This document shows, piece by piece, positions 1-8,738 of a stretch of DNA of 64,000 nucleotides. The DNA lies in the NCBI GenBank assembly GCA_016711295.1, contig JADJTE010000011.1, forward strand, positions 124,001 to 188,000, written 5' to 3'. Source of the stretch: Sphingobacteriales bacterium (GTDB lineage: Bacteria; Bacteroidota; Bacteroidia; Chitinophagales; UBA2359). Position 1 is the stretch's first letter, and every line of letters starts with the position of its first letter. The notes beneath the pieces are model-generated. The model saw nothing but the letters and a program-made list of their open reading frames with translations. It was not told the origin of the DNA and searched no databases. A program made the position numbers and the translations under genes.

Positions 1-315
1 TGGATTGACGACAACCGAACCGCCCTGCGTGCAGGCTCGCTACCCGCCAAACAAGGTGTCAAGCGCGAACAATACAAACGCGAAGCCGAAGTGCTAAACG
101 TCATGTATATAGAAGCCATCAAAAACCGCGAATTAGCACATATCAACCTCTTACTAAGCACGCCCTCCGTACAAATTATCGATTATCCGCAATATCCATT
201 GCAACCCCAAATCCCAAATCGGCTAAATATGTATATCGTAGCTATATTATCTGCAATAACGATTGTTACTATTGGAATTATTTTCAATAAGATGTTGCGC
301 AATGCATTCGGGTAG
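1..315 (+). CDS. Wzz/chain-length-determinant-like membrane protein, C-terminal end (partial)
   Basis: The frame is open from base 1, so the N-terminus lies outside the window; 104 residues and the stop are visible. The tail has the layout of Wzz/GNVR-type polysaccharide co-polymerases: a charged, probably coiled region (residues 1-50), a Pro-rich stretch ending PQIPNR (58-74), one membrane segment (77-95) and a short basic cytoplasmic end. Such proteins sit in the inner membrane and control the length of exported polysaccharide. No kinase domain follows. The assignment rests on layout and the Pro-rich motif only; another two-helix membrane protein is possible. Confidence 0.6.
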   Translation, partial: WIDDNRTALRAGSLPAKQGVKREQYKREAEVLNVMYIEAIKNRELAHINLLLSTPSVQIIDYPQYPLQPQIPNRLNMYIVAILSAITIVTIGIIFNKMLRNAFG

Positions 316-417
316 CGTGGGTTGCGCAGTAGCGTATGATATTCATGGGCACATACCTCAGCGATAGAAACAGATTATAGCGATGTCTTTTGGTGGTGCA
401 TATTAGATTTGCTATTT

Positions 418-541
418 GTAACTATTTAGCCTTGTAGGGGAAATAGCCATTTCTAATCGAATATACAACGATGTCAGGCATTATTAGATAGATATAGCCC
501 ATTATACCCCATACCCAAAACCCTATACCCTAAATAGTTAC
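418..541 (+). mobile_element. MITE copy 1 (long form, 124 bp)
   Basis: Non-coding element with 12-bp perfect terminal inverted repeats GTAACTATTTAG / CTAAATAGTTAC. It has the long-form core, with an extra AAATAGCCATTTCT block absent from the 113-bp copies. The flanking 8-mers (tgctattt, aacaaatt) do not match, so this copy may be recombined or old. It fills most of the gap between the Wzz-like gene and the cytochrome gene; nothing else is evident in 316-652. Confidence 0.85.
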
Positions 542-652
542 AACAAATTATTAATCCTGATGAAGGTGCTATTTTTCCGTATAACCCAAAGCCAAATCCA
601 AAAGAGAAGGAAATTGCAAATAATCGATTGCATTACCTAATTCTTTTGTGCC

Positions 653-1387
653 TTATTGTTTCGGTTTCTCTCCTGGTGCAAAAACGGTTTGCTCTATTTT
701 ATTGCTAACGGGTTCGATTGATTGGAGAAAGCGGTAAAGGGCTTGTAGCTCTACGGTATCCATTCGGGAGAATGTCCCCCACGGCATTGGGCTACCTTTG
801 TGAATCCTCCCACGTTTGAAACGCTCTATAAAGGCTTCTTCTGTCCAACGCGCCATAACGCCCGTTTCTTTGTCTGGTGTGAGGTTGGGTGACATGAACG
901 AATAGCCCTCGGAGAAAGCGTCAGGCTCAAAAAAACCTTTGCCCGCAAAATCCTTGCCTATAAATTCGCCAGTGTTTATATCCATTTCGGTATGGCATTT
1001 ATAGCAATTTGCCACATTAAAAGCGACATATTTTCCATACGCTATGGTTGGTTCGATGGCTACGTCCTTGGCGGGTGTAGTGCTGGGACCTTCTGGTTCT
1101 ATCATGCCTATTGCTACTAACATCTTATACAAAAAAGTGAAATCCATCGGTTTCACCTCATTTTTTACAGGTGGGAGGGTACGCAGATAAGAAATAATTG
1201 CGGTGAGGTCTGCGTCGCTTAGCCCCTGGAAGGGCATTATCGGAAATAACACCCTTCCATCTGCCCCTATTCCATACCTGAGGCTTCGGGCTATTTCGGC
1301 ATCGGATAATGACCCGATACCCGTTTCTTGGTCGGAGGTAATGTTGGGGGCGACAAATGTTCCGAAACCAGGAATACAAGTTCCCAA
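653..1387 (-). CDS. Dihaem cytochrome c, C-terminal part (frameshifted gene)
   Basis: Downstream piece of one gene whose first part is read in another frame (1291-1647). It starts in the middle of the first haem domain: the sequence GTFVAPNIT is typical of membrane-attached dihaem c-type cytochromes, and a likely distal Met lies in LFPIMPF. A second haem-binding CYKCH is at residues 128-132 of this piece, with a candidate distal Met in GSPMPW. The protein would carry electrons in the periplasm. No dehydrogenase partner is visible next to it. The switch between frames falls at about 1370-1387. Confidence 0.8.
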   Translation of the reverse strand: MGTCIPGFGTFVAPNITSDQETGIGSLSDAEIARSLRYGIGADGRVLFPIMPFQGLSDADLTAIISYLRTLPPVKNEVKPMDFTFLYKMLVAIGMIEPEGPSTTPAKDVAIEPTIAYGKYVAFNVANCYKCHTEMDINTGEFIGKDFAGKGFFEPDAFSEGYSFMSPNLTPDKETGVMARWTEEAFIERFKRGRIHKGSPMPWGTFSRMDTVELQALYRFLQSIEPVSNKIEQTVFAPGEKPKQ

Positions 1388-1647
1388 CCTCCCTTAAATT
1401 CTACCTTCTTACCTGCGTCAAACTGCATGACCTCGCTCATACTGGTATGGCAGCCTCCGCAATGTGCCGGACCATTTGCCAAATAAGCCCCTCTCGCAAT
1501 TATTGTCGAGTCTTTGCTTGCTGTGATATCGGGATAAGGTGCGTTGCGTTTTCTGTTCCATGTTGCTTGAACAAAAAGGAAAAATCCAAGAACCAGAACT
1601 AACAGCCCTATTCCGATCCATTTTAGTGTTTTTAGAATTTTTTTCAT
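1291..1647 (-). CDS. Dihaem cytochrome c, N-terminal part (frameshifted gene)
   Basis: N-terminal piece of the cytochrome gene. Residues 11-27 form an uncleaved membrane anchor, followed by a periplasmic domain with the first haem attachment site CGGCH at residues 63-67. The frame is correct to about residue 90 (KVEFKGGWELVF); the residues after that are out-of-frame noise, and the true protein continues in the 653-1387 frame. One inserted or deleted base near 1375-1387 would restore a protein of about 330 residues. A good promoter lies about 150 bp upstream. Confidence 0.8.
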   Translation of the reverse strand: MKKILKTLKWIGIGLLVLVLGFFLFVQATWNRKRNAPYPDITASKDSTIIARGAYLANGPAHCGGCHTSMSEVMQFDAGKKVEFKGGWELVFLVSEHLSPPTLPPTKKRVSGHYPMPK

Positions 1648-1799
1648 GTGTTTATTATTTGGTGTTTATTCGCTTTTTGTATTCACCCAACTATTGAGGC
1701 TTGTGTCTTGGCAAGTTGGGTTGAAGCTATGGGCAGGGCAATGATATAGACACATTATCTGTTCTGTAAAATGTTTGTCATTTTGAAGTTTTTATTTTG

Positions 1800-1831
1800 C
1801 AAAGATAGTATCATCTTTTCGGTTTCTCAAA
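1800..1831 (-). promoter_or_regulatory. Predicted Bacteroidota promoter of the cytochrome c gene
   Basis: On the minus strand, TTTG, a 20-bp gap and TATCTTTG match the Bacteroidota -33/-7 pattern (TTG, 17-23 bp, TAnnTTTG). Transcription would start near 1793, leaving a leader of about 145 nt before the start codon at 1647. Confidence 0.6.
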
Positions 1832-2033
1832 CAAAATATCAAATTTATTGCCATTTTTTTTTAAAATGGCGATTTTATGTTTCTGTATTCGTCTGCTTCT
1901 ACTGTCCCGAAAGTATACTTTTATCATCGTTTAGCACATATCCACACTTGCCCAGTCTGCTGCAAATGATTGTCTTTCAGTACTTGCGGTTCCTTGGTGC
2001 GAATAGGTAAATAATGTATTTTCGCCACAAAAA

Positions 2034-2067
2034 ACCCTGCAATGCTTACTTATCAGCGTTGCAGGGT
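2034..2067 (-). terminator. Rho-independent terminator, probably bidirectional
   Basis: ACCCTGCAA and TTGCAGGGT form a perfect 9-bp stem with a 16-nt loop. On the minus strand it is followed by a run of six T, which fits termination of xth (stop at 2231). The plus side is also T-rich. Apart from this and the cytochrome promoter I see nothing in 1648-2230. Confidence 0.75.
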
Positions 2068-2230
2068 GATATTTTTTATTCGTTTTTTGGGTTGCAGAGC
2101 CACCCATATTTTCCTTGCCAATTTGTTTCGCCTCTCTTGCGCTGGCTGCCAAATTTAGCAATAGTATGCTTTCTGGTAGCTGTGTATAAGCCTACCCGCC
2201 TTGCACACATGTGTCGCTTGGCGAAGATTA

Positions 2231-2995
2231 TTACCCCAACTCTACACTTATGGGGCAATGGTCGGAGTGCTGTATCTGAGGCAAAATCTCGGCGTGGCGT
2301 AGTCGCGGCACCAATGCCTGAGACGCAGCGTGATAGTCTATGCGCCAGCCCTTATTGCGAGCGCGTGCGCCCGACCGAAAACTCCACCAGCTATATTGGT
2401 CGGCGCGGTCGGGATAAAAATAACGGAACGTATCGGTCATAGCATTGGTATAGAGTGCATCGAGCCAAGCTCGTTCTTCGGGCAAAAAGCCCGATGAATT
2501 TTTATTGCCTACGGGGTCGTGTATGTCTATGGGGCGGTGACAAATATTAAAATCGCCCGAAAGCAATAATTGTGGGCGTTGGCGCAGCAAATCGTCGAGC
2601 CAAGGGCGCAAGTCTGCTAAAAACTGCATTTTGAATTGTTGCCGCTCATCGCCCGAACTGCCCGACGGGAAATAAGCCGATATGACCGACAAGTCGCCGA
2701 AATCGGCACGCAATACGCGCCCTTCGCGGTCGTATTGCGGCATACCACAGCCCACTATCACGCGGTCGGGCGGCAGCAGCGACAAGATGCCCACGCCGCT
2801 ATAGCCCTTTTTTTCGGCACTATGCCAGTGGCAATGATAGCCCATATCGCGCAAGGTGGCTTCGTCTATTTGTTCGGGCTGCGCTTTGGTCTCTTGCAAA
2901 CAAACAACGTCGTAGCGCGTTTGGCGCAACCAATCGTACAAGCCTTTTTGCTGCGCTGCGCGAATACCATTTACGTTATAACTCAATATTCTCAT
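2231..2995 (-). CDS. xth: Exodeoxyribonuclease III
   Basis: Repair nuclease of the exonuclease/endonuclease/phosphatase fold: AP endonuclease and 3'-5' exonuclease acting in base-excision repair in the cytoplasm. The 254 residues are close to the usual length. Visible motifs are the N-terminal NVNGIRAA (residues 7-14), the metal-binding Glu in LQETKA (E35), SGDFNICH (catalytic Asp and Asn) and the C-terminal HSDHCPI with the Asp-His pair. The start ATG fits the family N-terminus exactly. It stands alone between the lipB gene and a terminator. Confidence 0.95.
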   Translation of the reverse strand: MRILSYNVNGIRAAQQKGLYDWLRQTRYDVVCLQETKAQPEQIDEATLRDMGYHCHWHSAEKKGYSGVGILSLLPPDRVIVGCGMPQYDREGRVLRADFGDLSVISAYFPSGSSGDERQQFKMQFLADLRPWLDDLLRQRPQLLLSGDFNICHRPIDIHDPVGNKNSSGFLPEERAWLDALYTNAMTDTFRYFYPDRADQYSWWSFRSGARARNKGWRIDYHAASQALVPRLRHAEILPQIQHSDHCPISVELG

Positions 2996-3088
2996 ATATT
3001 ATACACATATTATTTTATTCGTCAAAAACAACCTAATCGTTCAATTCCGCCTTAATAGCCGCAAGTTGGCTCTAAATTGGTTGTAGGG

Positions 3089-3838
3089 CTACAACTTGCT
3101 ATTGTCACTGCTCTCGTCGCTACTTGCCAGTATTTCTGCCTCGAATAGCTGTGCGAAATGATATTTTAGGCGTTCTTTTACAGCGGCGGGGTCGAGATAG
3201 GGCGTTTTTAGCTCGCGGTGCATCGAGGTAACGCCTTTGTCGGCAATGCCACAAGGTATAATATGGCTAAAATACTGCAAATCGGTATTGACGTTCAAAG
3301 CCCAGCCGTGCATCGTTGTCCAATGCGTACAGCGAATGCCCATAGCACAAATTTTTCGGGCTTTATGCGCTTTGTCGGCATCGAGCCAAACGCCCGTAGC
3401 ACCTGCCAAACGCCCCGCCAAGAGGTCATAATCGGCTAAGGTGCGGATAATGACCTCTTCTAAGGTACGCATATAGCGGTGTATGTCGGTAAAAAAATGG
3501 TCTAAATCCAAAATTGGATAGCCCACTATCTGCCCAGGTCCGTGAAACGTGATATCTCCCCCGCGGTTGACCTTATAAAACTCAATGCCTTGCTGTTGCA
3601 AACCTTGTTCGTCGAGCAATAAATGAACATCATGCCCGCTCCTACCCAAGGTATAGACAGGCAGATGTTCGCAAAAGAGCAAATAATTTTGAGTGGCTTG
3701 CTGCGGGGCAGTAGGGGCAGCTTTGCGATTGGCGATTTTTCGGTTGGTGGTTTGGCGGCATAGTTGCTCTTGGTAATCCCAAGCAGCAGCATAGCCGATA
3801 GTGCCCAAATCTCGAAATAGGATTTGTCGTTGGTTCAT
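3089..3838 (-). CDS. lipB: Lipoyl(octanoyl) transferase
   Basis: Moves octanoyl groups from acyl carrier protein to the lipoyl domains of 2-oxoacid dehydrogenases and GcvH. Family signatures are GGDITFHGPGQIVGYPILDL (central), the catalytic Lys in ARKICAMGIR and the catalytic Cys in HIIPCGI, followed by GVTSM. At 249 residues it is slightly longer than E. coli LipB because of an insertion around residues 37-50. lipA is not in the window. It lies downstream of hppD on the same strand with about 95 bp between them. Confidence 0.95.
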   Translation of the reverse strand: MNQRQILFRDLGTIGYAAAWDYQEQLCRQTTNRKIANRKAAPTAPQQATQNYLLFCEHLPVYTLGRSGHDVHLLLDEQGLQQQGIEFYKVNRGGDITFHGPGQIVGYPILDLDHFFTDIHRYMRTLEEVIIRTLADYDLLAGRLAGATGVWLDADKAHKARKICAMGIRCTHWTTMHGWALNVNTDLQYFSHIIPCGIADKGVTSMHRELKTPYLDPAAVKERLKYHFAQLFEAEILASSDESSDNSKL

Positions 3839-3934
3839 GCCATTGGGGTCTTAGTGGCTCGCGGAGGGTTCGGTTGGCAGATTATTTGTAGCAATAATGA
3901 GATTTTTCGCCTCTCCAACAAAGCTAAAATATTG

Positions 3935-5071
3935 CTACAAAGTGCCGCGTAGGGCTTGCTCGCGCTCTATTGACTCAAATAAGGCTTTGAAATTGCCTTT
4001 TCCAAACGATTTCGCGCCTTTGCGCTGTATAATTTCGTAGAAAACAGTAGGGCGGTCTTGGACGGGTTTAGTGAAAATTTGGAGCAAATAGCCTTCGTCG
4101 TCTTTATCTACCAAGATATTGAGGGCACGCAAGGCTTCTATCGATTCGTCAATATAGCCCACACGCGCTACCAAATCTTCGTAGTAGGCATCGGGTACAT
4201 ACAGAAACTCGATACCACGTTTGCGCAGTTCGCCTACTGTATGCAATATGTCGTTGGTAGCTACGGCAATATGTTGCACACCCGCCCCGCGATAGAAATC
4301 GATATATTCTTCTATTTGCGATTTTTTGCGTCCTGCGGCGGGTTCGTTAATCGGAAATTTGACATAACCATTGCCGTTGCTCACTACTTTGGACATCAGC
4401 GCGGTATATTCGGTAGAAATGTCTTTATCGTCAAATGTAATGAGCAGTTTAAAACCCATTACGTCTTCATAAAATTTGACCCATTGGTTCATCGTGCCCA
4501 ATTCGACATTGCCCACGCAATGGTCTACATATTGTAAACCCACAGGTTCGGTATGTAAATTGCTGCTACGCGCCACAAAACCGGGCATAAACGCGCCTTG
4601 ATAATTGCCGCGTTCTACAAAGGTATGTAGCGTATCGCCGTAGGTATGTATCGAAGCGGTTGTTATACTACCAAATTCGTCGCTGTGGGTTTGGGGGGCT
4701 TGTGCGAGAATAGCCCCGCGTTTGACGGTTTCGTAAAACGATTTTTCGGCATCGTCTACCCATAGTGCCAATACCTTCACGCCGTCGCCGTGTCGGGCAA
4801 TATGTTGGGCAATCGGCGAATCGGGTGTAAGGGGCGCAGTCAGCACCAAGCGGATTTTGCCTTGCTGTACGACATAGGAGCAGCGGTCGCGTAGCCCTGT
4901 TTCGAGTCCTGCATAAGCTACAAGCCTAAACCCGAAGGCAAGTTGGTAGAAGTAGGCGGCTTGAAGGGCATTGCCTACATAAAATTCGATGTAATCAGTG
5001 CCTTTGAGGGGTAAGAAGTCTTCGTTTTGCGCGGTGTCGGCAGCGGTGCGTTGTGCTATTAGCGTGTCCAT
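3935..5071 (-). CDS. hppD: 4-hydroxyphenylpyruvate dioxygenase
   Basis: Non-haem iron dioxygenase turning 4-hydroxyphenylpyruvate into homogentisate in tyrosine breakdown. Two vicinal-oxygen-chelate domains are visible. The iron ligands are recognisable as His in YVDHCVGN, His in VQHIAVATND and Glu in VFYEIIQRKG. The frame is open further upstream, but the ATG at 5071 (MDTLIAQ) fits the family length (378 residues) better than the ATG at 5134, whose extra 21 residues look like leader. Homogentisate dioxygenase and fumarylacetoacetase are not in the window. Confidence 0.95.
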   Translation of the reverse strand: MDTLIAQRTAADTAQNEDFLPLKGTDYIEFYVGNALQAAYFYQLAFGFRLVAYAGLETGLRDRCSYVVQQGKIRLVLTAPLTPDSPIAQHIARHGDGVKVLALWVDDAEKSFYETVKRGAILAQAPQTHSDEFGSITTASIHTYGDTLHTFVERGNYQGAFMPGFVARSSNLHTEPVGLQYVDHCVGNVELGTMNQWVKFYEDVMGFKLLITFDDKDISTEYTALMSKVVSNGNGYVKFPINEPAAGRKKSQIEEYIDFYRGAGVQHIAVATNDILHTVGELRKRGIEFLYVPDAYYEDLVARVGYIDESIEALRALNILVDKDDEGYLLQIFTKPVQDRPTVFYEIIQRKGAKSFGKGNFKALFESIEREQALRGTL

Positions 5072-5173
5072 AATAGTATAAGATATAAAAAGAGGTGGGG
5101 TGATTAGATAGATGCAGAATTTAGGGTGGCGCAATAGAGATGGCGTGGCACAGTGGCATTTTCAGGCGCGTTT

Positions 5174-6637
5174 TCAGGGCTGTATTTGCTCCAAATGTAC
5201 TGTACCAATGGCATTATCTGTCCATTGAACGGTAATTTGGGGTGTGTTTTGCCCGCTTAGGATAGTGCCGCCTGCTACCGACCATTGGTAAATAGAACCT
5301 GCTATGGGTGTGGTGCAAGTAAAGGTTTGTATGTCGCCGCTGCAAGGTGTATCGCCGCCCGACGGCGTATTTATATCGGGTGCTACGGCGCAGGTCGGAT
5401 AAAGGACACCGCAATTGAGGGTATCGATACGCAAATACATATCGTCGAAATAAGAATCGTTGTCGCTACCGCTTTCGCGGGTGCCCATGAGTATAAAGCG
5501 GATTTTGGCGGTATTGGTGGGGATAGTGGCGTTTTGCGCCAGCAGCGTCCAACTGCCCGATTTGTACCCGTAATTAGGTGTATTAGCTATGATATTGTTG
5601 GCGGCATTGAGGAAAGACAAGCGAAATTCGGGGCGGTCTGAGCCTTGATAGTCGCTCAGATACCCACCAAATTTGGCTGTTGCCGTGCCATTGGCAATTG
5701 CCGAAGCATAAGTGCTGATGTCGATGTCTTGGTAGCCTTCGCCGTAGGCATTGTCTTCGCATACACCTCCTACGGCAAACAATCGCGCACCGCTACGGGC
5801 GTTATTGCCCGCGCATTGCCCGCTTGTGATAGACTCGAATGAGCCTGCCGTTTCTGTCCAATTGCTCGTTCCGTTTTCAGCACCATTATTGAGCAATAGA
5901 TTATCCGATGCAAGGCTTGCCGTTGTTTGGAACACAGCCGTGCTGCTCCACGCGCTCCATGCTAAGGCGCGGTCGCGATAGCGCACCCGCCAATAATAAG
6001 TTGTATTGGGTTGCAATATCCCTACGGCTTCGTTGAGCAAATTGTCGTTGGCTTGCGAGTCTGTGTTGTTGTATTCGTTTTTGTATTGCCGCCATTCGTC
6101 ATACACAATCGTTGCAAATGCGGCATCAGTGGCTATTTGCCATTGTGTAGCTCCGTGTGGGTCGTTGTCGGGGTCGTTGTATGGGTTGGCGGTAAATAGT
6201 ACGATGCAATCGGGCGAAATACTGCTGTTGGGTTCGGGGAACGCGCAAGTAGGCGTAGTGGGCGGTAGGTTATAGCGTTTGATGCGCAAGGTATCGCGCA
6301 ATTCGTTGTCGCGGTCTTGGTTTTCGTTGCCTCTGCTAAGGCGTTTCAGGATAAAATAGGGGTCGGTGCCCGCATGTATCTCTGCCCATATAAAGCCGTA
6401 ATCGTCTTGGCTGATAATATGTTCGGGATAATCGGTTTGGGCAAATTCGCCCCAATAATCGATATTTCCGCCGCCTGTGGCTACGTTCATCATAACGTGT
6501 TCGTGTTCTTTGCTGTGCCCGCGCGAGTAGGCGTGAGTATGTCCGTAGAAATGTACGCTTGGTTTGCCGCAGTCGGCAGTAAAAGTTTCCATTAGCGCAA
6601 TGACGTTGCCGTATAATCTAAATTGCCGGCGGGCCAA
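5174..6637 (-). CDS. Secreted purple acid phosphatase, C-terminal part (frameshifted gene)
   Basis: Second part of the phosphatase gene. It completes the metallophosphoesterase domain (HFYGHTHAYSRG supplies the last metal-binding His residues), then has a fibronectin-III-like segment (PNTTYYWRVRYRD), a galactose-binding/MAM-like domain (NLLLNNGAENGTSNWTE onward) and the start of a PKD-like domain (SIYQWSVAGGT). It stops soon after within this domain. No T9SS sorting tail is present, although the signal peptide and domain order predict one. The end may therefore be another frameshift or a true truncation. The first residues (about 10) are out of frame. Confidence 0.8.
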   Translation of the reverse strand: MARRQFRLYGNVIALMETFTADCGKPSVHFYGHTHAYSRGHSKEHEHVMMNVATGGGNIDYWGEFAQTDYPEHIISQDDYGFIWAEIHAGTDPYFILKRLSRGNENQDRDNELRDTLRIKRYNLPPTTPTCAFPEPNSSISPDCIVLFTANPYNDPDNDPHGATQWQIATDAAFATIVYDEWRQYKNEYNNTDSQANDNLLNEAVGILQPNTTYYWRVRYRDRALAWSAWSSTAVFQTTASLASDNLLLNNGAENGTSNWTETAGSFESITSGQCAGNNARSGARLFAVGGVCEDNAYGEGYQDIDISTYASAIANGTATAKFGGYLSDYQGSDRPEFRLSFLNAANNIIANTPNYGYKSGSWTLLAQNATIPTNTAKIRFILMGTRESGSDNDSYFDDMYLRIDTLNCGVLYPTCAVAPDINTPSGGDTPCSGDIQTFTCTTPIAGSIYQWSVAGGTILSGQNTPQITVQWTDNAIGTVHLEQIQP

Positions 6638-7515
6638 AGCTCGGAATGGTGGGGGTGGTGTAATTGTGCAAACACAAAGTCGATGTCGGGGTCAGTGCAA
6701 GCGTCGTTCAATACGCTTTGGAGCCAATCGAGTTGGGTTTGAATGCGATAGCCCGAATTGGAATCAAGCCCGATGATGCGCACGTTAGAATAATCTTTAT
6801 ACCACCAATGTTCTTCGTAGCCCGCGCTGCCGTTGTTGGGTAGATGAAAATATTTGAAATAGCTGTTCGTATTAGCTTCGTGGTTGCCCAATGCGGGATA
6901 GAGTGGTGTATAGGGTGTTAGGTTGTCGCAGGCATCAAAAAAGGTATCTTCCCATTGGCTATAAATCAATCCATTATCGACCAAATCGCCGGGTATCATA
7001 TAACAACCTATTTCGGCAGCTACATCGGCACTACCTGTTAGGTCGATGATATAATTGAGTACTCCATCATGACACATTTCGTAGTATTGATTGGGATTAG
7101 ACCCGTCTCGCTGCATATCGCTCATGAGCAAGATATTGAACGATTGCTCTGAACTTTTGAGCGGCGGTGTAATAAAATTATAAATACTGCTCTGTGTCGC
7201 TCCCGTTTTGACGCGATAATAATAGCGCGTATCGGGGCTTAGTCCGCTAAGTTGCGTATCGTGTATTTGTGAGGTCAAAAATCCAGTTTGCGCCGACCCT
7301 GATGTACTATTACCCAAAGCAGGCGTAGTGCCCCACTCGACGGTGCTTTCAGTGCCGCTGGTGGTTTCCCACATGATATATATGCTATTCGGCGTTGCAT
7401 CTTGCAAATAAGGAGCTACGTTGATGCTCTGTGCTATAGCCCAAGTAGGAATAGCCAAGCAAAGAATACAATAAGACAATAAGCGCATAGCCGAGTAATA
7501 TAGGTGATGGTACAT
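6592..7515 (-). CDS. Secreted purple acid phosphatase, N-terminal part (frameshifted gene)
   Basis: First part of a calcineurin-like phosphatase of the purple acid phosphatase type. A signal peptide (MRLLSYCILC to about AIAQ, from the inner ATG at 7488) leads into a fibronectin-III-like domain (APYLQDATPNSIYIMWET) and the metallophosphoesterase core with PGDLVDNG, LGNHEAN and HHPHHSE. The frame breaks at about 6605-6630, where one indel joins LDYT to GNVIALMETF of the next piece. Whole protein is about 780 residues and probably periplasmic or exported. Confidence 0.85.
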   Translation of the reverse strand: MYHHLYYSAMRLLSYCILCLAIPTWAIAQSINVAPYLQDATPNSIYIMWETTSGTESTVEWGTTPALGNSTSGSAQTGFLTSQIHDTQLSGLSPDTRYYYRVKTGATQSSIYNFITPPLKSSEQSFNILLMSDMQRDGSNPNQYYEMCHDGVLNYIIDLTGSADVAAEIGCYMIPGDLVDNGLIYSQWEDTFFDACDNLTPYTPLYPALGNHEANTNSYFKYFHLPNNGSAGYEEHWWYKDYSNVRIIGLDSNSGYRIQTQLDWLQSVLNDACTDPDIDFVFAQLHHPHHSELWPAGNLDYTATSLR

Positions 7516-7530
7516 GGTCGGAGTTGTATG

Positions 7531-7576
7531 GCGGCAAAGTTACGCATTTTGCCGAAAAAAAGCGTAACTTTGCGGC
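7531..7576. promoter_or_regulatory. Divergent -7 boxes in a 15-bp inverted repeat
   Basis: The arms at 7531-7545 and 7562-7576 are inverted copies with one mismatch around a 16-bp spacer. Each contains TAACTTTG, the Bacteroidota -7 box, pointing outwards: left towards the phosphatase gene and right towards the DUF4271 gene at 7592. No convincing -33 TTG lies at the usual distance on either strand, so the arms could instead be an operator. Confidence 0.4.
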
Positions 7577-7591
7577 GCGATAGTAATAGTT

Positions 7592-8662
7592 ATGCCGACA
7601 AACCCTTTCTTGATGCAGTATTTGCGCCAATATATTCCTGCCATTATTACAATGGTCTTGGCGGCGAGTTTGTGGTTTGATGGCTGGGGGCAAATCAATG
7701 TCGTTGATACATCGGGCAGGATTGCACCCATATCAATTGTTGGAGATAGCACCGAAGTCACATCAGGCATTTTCCGTTATACTGCCGTAGCCGATTCGTC
7801 GGTAATACCCGACTCGCTTGCCCGACCTAACAGCCTGCCCTATCCGCTTTACCGCGCCTTGTTTAACCAAGCCCGTATCCGCCAAACGACTGCCGTAGAT
7901 AGCAGTGGCGACCTAAGTGCCGCCGATTCGTTATTGCTCGATGCCGTTTTGCAAGACACACTATTGCAGCGCATAGACCGCCGCATAGAATACGACTTAC
8001 AAATACCGCGCCCCAGACCCCGCTCCGACATACCTATGTTTTCGCTCTTGTTTGGTACAGTAGCTTTGTTTGCCTACACGCGCCACCGCTATGGCGGCAT
8101 TGCCAATCCTATGATTCAATCGTTTTATAACGTCTATTTGGCGCGGCAGCACTACGAAGATATAGGACTCAATTACTCAATGGCATCATTCTTGCTATCG
8201 CTTAATGTAGCGATTGCGTTGGGCGTTTTTATTTTTTTGGGTTTTGATTATCTAAGTATCGACCAACCCTTGCCCGATGCCTTTTGCTTGGCAGTTTGTT
8301 GCTTATTGGTTGCCTTGCTGTTATGGCTCAAACGAGGAGTTCTACACCTATTAGGTGCTATTGCCTTGCCCATGCGCCCTGTCGTCGATTTTTTACTTGT
8401 TCAACCGCGATATAATTCTCAATACAACGGCTGTTGCCCTTGTTGCCCTTGCTCGTCGTCGCAGCCTTTTGCCTCGCCCGATTTAGGCGTATGGGCATGG
8501 TTGTCGGGTATCGTAATCTTATTGTTGGCATTTGCTTACAGCTATTATAGAGGGCTATTAGTGGTCAAAGATTTCGTATTGTATCATAAATTCCATTTTT
8601 TGCTGTACCTTTGCACCTTTGAAATTGCCCCTTGGTTCATTATCGTTAAATTATTGCGATAG
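7592..8662 (+). CDS. DUF4271 integral membrane protein
   Basis: Bacteroidota-specific membrane protein of unknown function, typically encoded directly before hemD as here. There is an N-terminal signal-like segment, a variable soluble part (residues 30-145) and about seven membrane segments; the end HFLLYLCTFEIAPWFIIVKLLR is the family signature. Residues about 268-292 (a CCPCCPC run) do not fit the family. Other frames at 8385-8480 instead encode DFYLFNRDIILNTTAVAL and LLPLLVVAAF, which do. Several compensating indels are therefore hidden inside this open frame. Confidence 0.8.
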   Translation: MPTNPFLMQYLRQYIPAIITMVLAASLWFDGWGQINVVDTSGRIAPISIVGDSTEVTSGIFRYTAVADSSVIPDSLARPNSLPYPLYRALFNQARIRQTTAVDSSGDLSAADSLLLDAVLQDTLLQRIDRRIEYDLQIPRPRPRSDIPMFSLLFGTVALFAYTRHRYGGIANPMIQSFYNVYLARQHYEDIGLNYSMASFLLSLNVAIALGVFIFLGFDYLSIDQPLPDAFCLAVCCLLVALLLWLKRGVLHLLGAIALPMRPVVDFLLVQPRYNSQYNGCCPCCPCSSSQPFASPDLGVWAWLSGIVILLLAFAYSYYRGLLVVKDFVLYHKFHFLLYLCTFEIAPWFIIVKLLR

Positions 8663-8738
8663 ATATACCCCTCTTGTCCTTCTACTCGCCCCACAAATAT
8701 CTAACGCCCTAAACCGCCAAAAACTCCTCAAAAACACT

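Noticed and set aside
1771..2010. Short plus-strand frame of 79 codons upstream of the cytochrome gene
   Set aside because: It runs through the predicted minus-strand promoter, with Phe/Cys-rich sequence typical of AT-rich noncoding DNA.
4058..4537. Minus/plus overlap: 159-codon plus-strand frame inside hppD
   Set aside because: hppD is well supported by iron ligands and full length; the plus frame has no recognisable feature.
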